Below the pieces are notes generated by a model that had not been told where the DNA came from, made no database searches, and saw nothing but the letters and a program-made list of their open reading frames with translations. A stretch of 64,000 nt of DNA, from assembly GCF_019112545.1 (NCBI RefSeq), contig NW_025064890.1, forward strand, positions 1,307,993 through 1,371,992, given 5' to 3'. Position 1 is the first letter of the stretch. Every line of letters starts with the position of its first letter. Made by a program: the position numbers and the translations under genes. Origin of the DNA: Guyanagaster necrorhizus (lineage: Eukaryota > Basidiomycota > Agaricomycetes > Agaricales > Physalacriaceae). Positions 59,801-64,000 of the stretch are shown here, one piece after another.

Positions 59801-60022
59801 TGCATATGCTTGTGCCTTTCAGCACCTCAAAACATCTTTTCTGTGACCATCCTTTTAATTTTGATCTCTTGTGCTAAAATTTGGATATCTTCAGTGCATA
59901 TCTGCTTCTGTAGGTAGTTGCCAAATTCAGAGAGAGAGGTATTGTACTTCTTGAGATAGATGATATTAATGACAGGATTGATTCAGTATTCAGCAGGTAA
60001 CTGGAGTTGATAGATCACAGAA
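56816..60022. other. AT-rich decayed DNA, unassigned
   Basis: Broken frames only. The best is 59,099-59,404 (+), with 'IFPEILGKNLLESVFGSLWC' and 'VDHNIGLHLALKQEVQKLL'. It may continue an upstream plus-strand stretch near 58,760-58,920 with SSPIYPQLEPEINAFLDV. I do not recognise the family; it could be a host gene or a transposase remnant. CpG is almost absent. Confidence 0.3.
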
Positions 60023-60499
60023 TATTATGATTTTTCTGCATTTTTATCTTTTATTTAAAGGATTGACCCCTATTTTTGCTTAGTCAGGGCAGCTAAACCA
60101 GTGCTTAAGACCATGGAACCAGGGCTTAGTCATCACAATATGCTCAGTTGATCACTGTCCTTCAATATGATGGTAACCACTCAATAGCAGATAATACCCT
60201 TTTATAAATCTATCTAGCTTAATAATGCTAGACAAAACACTCTATAATGCCAGAATGCACAATTAGATAGTTATATCTTTAGATGGATGATAACTAGTAT
60301 ATAAGTAGCATAGCTCTCACTGTAGTATCCCCAGCTTTGAGCTAAAGTTTTATTCTTCACTATCTTATCTTGAGTCAATCTAAAGGCCTTGTGATATAGA
60401 GTCATATAACACATCAAGTGAACTCTGACATTATTGCCTAAAGTGCAAGGCAGTGTCAGTTTATCACATGTTTAGATCATATATCATTTGAGCTTAACA
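60023..60499 (+). mobile_element. 5' LTR of Gypsy element C
   Basis: A 477-bp LTR, TATTATGATTTT to GCTTAACA. It has AGTATATAAG near 60,296 and the motif AGCTTTGAGCTAA at 60,333-60,345. Only about 34 bp of the internal region follows before element D. Confidence 0.8.
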
Positions 60500-60500
60500 A

Positions 60501-60513
60501 TTAGCTCAAAGCT
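60501..60513 (+). promoter_or_regulatory. Self-complementary primer-binding site of element C
   Basis: TTAGCTCAAAGCT, one base after the LTR, is the exact reverse complement of 60,333-60,345 in the adjoining LTR (13/13). It is a third independent case of the arrangement seen in elements A and B. Confidence 0.75.
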
Positions 60514-60533
60514 TCTAGCTTCTCTTTCTCAAG

Positions 60534-60989
60534 TGTTAGACCCAAGCATCATGTGAACAGATACATGTGATAAACAGATGTCCCTTCGCACTTCGAGGGA
60601 TCACCTGAGTTCACTATACTTGTATCTAGTCAGTGTGTCACAAGGTCAGTTGTTGACTCAAGGTAGAATGGTGGTTATAAACTTTAGCTCGAAGCTGGGG
60701 TATGCCAGCAAGAGCTGTAGCTCTTAAATACAAAGTAAAGCATCCTAAAAATACTGCTACTAATTGTGTTCTCCTGTGTCTATGATGCCTATTGTCCTTG
60801 AGCATTGCTACTATATATAAAAGGTCAATTGTCATTGAGCACTGTAGTCATTGCATTGGAGAGTGATTGGTGTCATTGACCAGTTGTGATGACTCAGCAC
60901 TTCTCACAGTCCTAAGCGCTGCAGCTTTAGTGCTCTGACTGAGCATAAATAGAGGTTAGGTGAAAGGAAGAAGAGGAAAAATCATAACA
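60534..60989 (-). mobile_element. 3' LTR of Gypsy element D
   Basis: A 456-bp LTR, TGTTAGACCC to ATCATAACA on the plus strand. It is preceded (reading the minus strand) by the polypurine tract CTTAAGGAGGGGGTAA. It retains CpG, including TTAGCTCGAAGCT, the undecayed form of the self-priming motif. The partner LTR lies beyond the window. Confidence 0.85.
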
Positions 60990-63900
60990 TTACCCCCTCC
61001 TTAAGACCATCATCCTGATGGCTTAATTTAGAGATAGTTCATAGTCATGGATGGCCGTTTCCACCTCTATATGTTTTTCATTGACCCATTCATTTGACTC
61101 TGGTCTGTAGCCTTTCCAACTGACCAAGTAGTCAATGGTTGTCATCATGCCCCCACTGTGTGCTTTGATTTTTCATAATTTATGATTTAAAATCTGATCG
61201 ATTTCATAATGTTCTTTATCATCAATGAGATCAGAAGGAGGAGATGGTGGTTGTTGTTGGTTTGGATATGTGGGGGCGACGTATAGAGAGAGTAGGGTTT
61301 CATTAAAGACATCATGGATTTTCTATGTGTGTGAGAGTTGGAGTTGGTACATGGATGCCCCTATTCTTGCTAGAATTTTGAAGCGGCCAGTATGTTTATC
61401 TGCAAGCTTTCATTTTAGTTGGAGAAGGTGTAGGTTGGTAGTATCCAACCATACTTTGTCATTGATCGAGTATTCATGGGCTGGTTGACAGTGTTTATTG
61501 TATTGTTTTGTCATGGAGGTGATGGCTTTCTGGAGGGCAGTGTTTGTTTCTTCATGAATCTTTTTCATGGTTGTCACGAAGTCTGTAGAAGCAGGTGTCA
61601 TTGTATGAAATCATGCTGTTTGGGTGATATGAGGGTGTTGGCCATAGTTGATGAAGAAGGGTGTTTTTCCAGTGGCTGAGTGGATATGGTTGTTGTGTTG
61701 GAACACAGCTAGGGCCAGCCATTTGACCCAGTTGTCTTGGCAGTAGTTGATGAAGAGATGAAGATACTTTTCAACTTTCTGATTGACCCACTCTGTTTGT
61801 CCATCCATCTGAGGGTGGTATGCAGTGGATGCATTGCATCTAATGTTGAGGAGTTTATATAAGTCATCTAGAAACTTTGAGATGAACTGGGGTCCTCAGT
61901 TGGAGATGACAACTTGTGGCATTCCATATTTGGTGTAAACTTCATCATGAAGTATTTTTACCCATTCTTCAGAGGTTAATTCTATAGAACAAGTGATCAG
62001 AATGATCGCCTTTGAAAAGCGATCGACAATAATGAGAATGGTGTCATATCCATTACAGTCTGGCAGACCAGAAATCATGTTGATGGAAATGTATGTCCAT
62101 GGCACTGATGGGATCTCATTTGGGTGTAGTGGAGCTAGGCATGCCTTCATAGAGGATTTCCCCTATTGACATACTTTACATGTGCGAATGTATGTGGTAA
62201 CCTCGTTTTCTAGCTTTGGCCACCAATAATTTTGAAGAATTAATTCTTTAGTTTTGGTGATGCCGGAGTGGCTGGCCATTGCATGGTCATGACAAGTGGT
62301 GATGATCTCGCCACAGAGCTTTTGATCATGAGAAACATAAATGTGTCTATTATAATAGATTATTCCTTCTTCCCTTGTTAGTCCTTGTTCGTGATTGAGT
62401 GAGAATGCAATTCATTGATCCCACTTGTGGCTATTGTGAGTTGTGCTTTTTATCCATTCATATAGTTCCTCTTCCATTGGCATTATTATTGCTCAGAAGT
62501 GCTGGGGCTATAGCAATGTCACCCCATCATTGTCTGCTCCTCTCTGGTCATGGTATGCTCATCGGCTGAGCAGGTCGGCTTTCTTGTTGGCCATTTCTGC
62601 TTTGTGATGGAGAGTGTATTGATATTGGCTCAGTTCCATGATCCATCAAGCTTGTCACCAGTTTAATTTTTGCAGTTGCTGGAAGTATTGTAGATTTTGA
62701 TGATCTGTCCAAATTTTGAAGATTTCAACAGCTCCAATGAGGTAGTGTCACCACTCCTCAAGTGTGAGCATAATGGCCAGAAGTTCTTTGTCATATATTT
62801 CATAGTTTCTTTCTGTTACTGTGAGTGCTTTGGACAGAAATGCGACTGGCCTCCACCTTCCATCTTGTTCTTGGGAGAGTACCATTCCAATTGCTCTTTC
62901 ACTGAAGTCTGCTTCAATCTGAAATTTTCCCTCCTGCATCAGGATTGCGAGAACAACATCCTCAGCTAAGTGCTTCTTTAGGTCTGTGAAAGCATCGAGT
63001 TGGGAGAGACCCCACCACCAAGGGGCATTACTGGTCAATTGGGTCATGGGACAGACCATTTTGCTATAGTCACAGATAAACCACCGGTAGAAGTTTGTAA
63101 AGCCAAGGAAGGACTGCAACTCCTTCTTCCTGGTTGGCTTAGACCATTTGATTACCCCTGCAACTTTTACTGGGTCCATCCAGATTGATCCCTTGGATAT
63201 GATAACTTCTAGGTACTCAGTTTTGAGTACCTTGAATTCGCATTTTTTGGCTTTAAGGAAGAGTTTGTGTCACCTCATAAGGTGTAATACCTGTCAGATG
63301 AGCTTGCGATGTTCTTCCCTGGTTTTTGACATGATCAGGATGTCATTAAGGTAAATGGTGACCTTTCCAGTGGTGATGAGCTCCTTAAAGATGTCATTCA
63401 TCATCCACTGGAATGTCACAGGGGAGTTGGTGAGCCTGAAGAACATGACTATCAGCTCAAATAGCCTTTGGTTCATCCAAAAGGCCACCTTCCACTCATC
63501 TCCTTTCTTTATTTGGACATTATTGTACCTCTATCAGACATCCAACTTCATGTAGTATTTGGCTCTCTGCAGTTTGTTCATGAGTTCAGAGATTAACAGA
63601 AGGGGATATTGATTTTTAATGGTCATCTCATTTAGTTTTCAATAGTCTTGGACTGGTCATAGCTTGCCATCTTTCTTCTTGACAAAGAAAAAGGGGGATG
63701 CTATAGGGGATTTGGAGGGTCTGATTCATCCGCTGGACAGGTTCTCTTCCAAGAACTTGTTGAGTTCCTGCTGCTCATAGATCCCAAGAGGGTACATCTT
63801 GCAATTGAGGTTGGTGTTGGCATTCAGGATGAGCTCAATGGCATGGTCCCATGACTTGAGCATTGGTAGTTCGTCGAAACTCTCCTTTTCGAAGAGATTC

Positions 63901-64000
63901 CTGAAGTCTTAGGCCCAATCAGGTATTATTTCTTCAAATGACCTTTCCTCCTTCTGCTCATAGGCCTTGGCTGCCAGAGTATTGGCATGATGCATGGCTC
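60990..64000 (-). mobile_element. Element D internal region (3' half of pol), runs off the window
   Basis: Minus-strand content from right to left: RT start 'VKKKDGKL' near 63,690; RT core 63,488-63,294 with IYLNDILIMSK, where the family has YLDD; RNase H 63,179-62,748 with 'ELQSFLGFTNFYRWFI', 'DFSERAIGMVLSQEQDG' and 'YEIYDKELLAIM'; integrase 62,150-61,611 with TYISINMISGLPDCNGYD and MDGQTEWVNQKVEKYL; 'QPAHEYSINDKVWLDTTNL' at about 61,490; chromodomain DYLVSWKGYRPESNEWVNEK at about 61,130-61,070. Longer open frames and surviving CpG make it the least decayed element here, but it is still broken. Confidence 0.88.

Noticed and set aside
27001..60000. Dense TGA-interrupted frames as possible stop-codon reassignment or recoding
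   Set aside because: TGA falls where CGA or TGG is expected and also in non-coding LTRs as CG to TG. Decay explains it without recoding.
1..64000. tRNA and rRNA genes
   Set aside because: I looked for a canonical B box and rRNA-like blocks and found none. A covariance-model scan would be needed to exclude them.

Overview
The window looks like a filamentous basidiomycete (Agaricomycete-type) genome. The genes carry many introns of about 45-60 bp. They include families typical of mushroom-forming fungi (DUF7702, DUF6593, DUF4246, F-box proteins with a coiled lead-in) and one canonical heterotrimeric G-alpha. This assignment is inferred from gene content and architecture; no search was run.

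Bases 1 to about 24,900 are gene-bearing, of moderate GC and rich in CpG. In order they hold: the 3' end of a DUF7702 membrane protein (+); a MYND zinc-finger protein (-) with a decayed, truncated tandem copy; cullin-4 (+); a G-protein alpha subunit (-); an oxysterol-binding protein (-); a DUF6593 protein (-); the cytosolic Fe-S assembly WD40 protein CIA1/CIAO1 (-); a small unknown protein (-); a poorly resolved stretch; a broken F-box gene; a solo Copia-type LTR; and an intact F-box gene (+). I spliced the main genes by hand; exon ends are given so they can be checked. These are mostly housekeeping genes with no shared pathway. The G-alpha gene appears to need a single-nucleotide exon to complete its conserved C terminus.

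At about 24.9 kb the sequence changes abruptly to AT-rich DNA almost without CpG, which runs to about 60.5 kb. It is a graveyard of nested LTR retrotransposons. A chromodomain Ty3/Gypsy element A (33,526-41,389, + strand, 533-bp LTRs, target duplication CTATG) sits inside a related minus-strand element B (27,451-42,648). B and a 1.37-kb solo LTR both interrupt one F-box gene. Further right, a minus-strand Ty1/Copia element F (46,080-52,243, duplication TTATT) sits inside the protease gene of a second Copia element G, and F is itself interrupted by a 1.3-kb LTR. A DUF4246 pseudogene lies at about 55.5-56.8 kb. At the right edge a Gypsy LTR C is followed within 35 bp by a less decayed Gypsy element D (minus strand) that runs off the window.

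Two patterns run through the right half. First, C-to-T and G-to-A decay at CpG is visible directly when repeat copies are compared. Second, the Gypsy elements have a primer site complementary to a sequence inside their own LTR, just downstream of a TATA box, which is the hallmark of Tf1-like self-priming.
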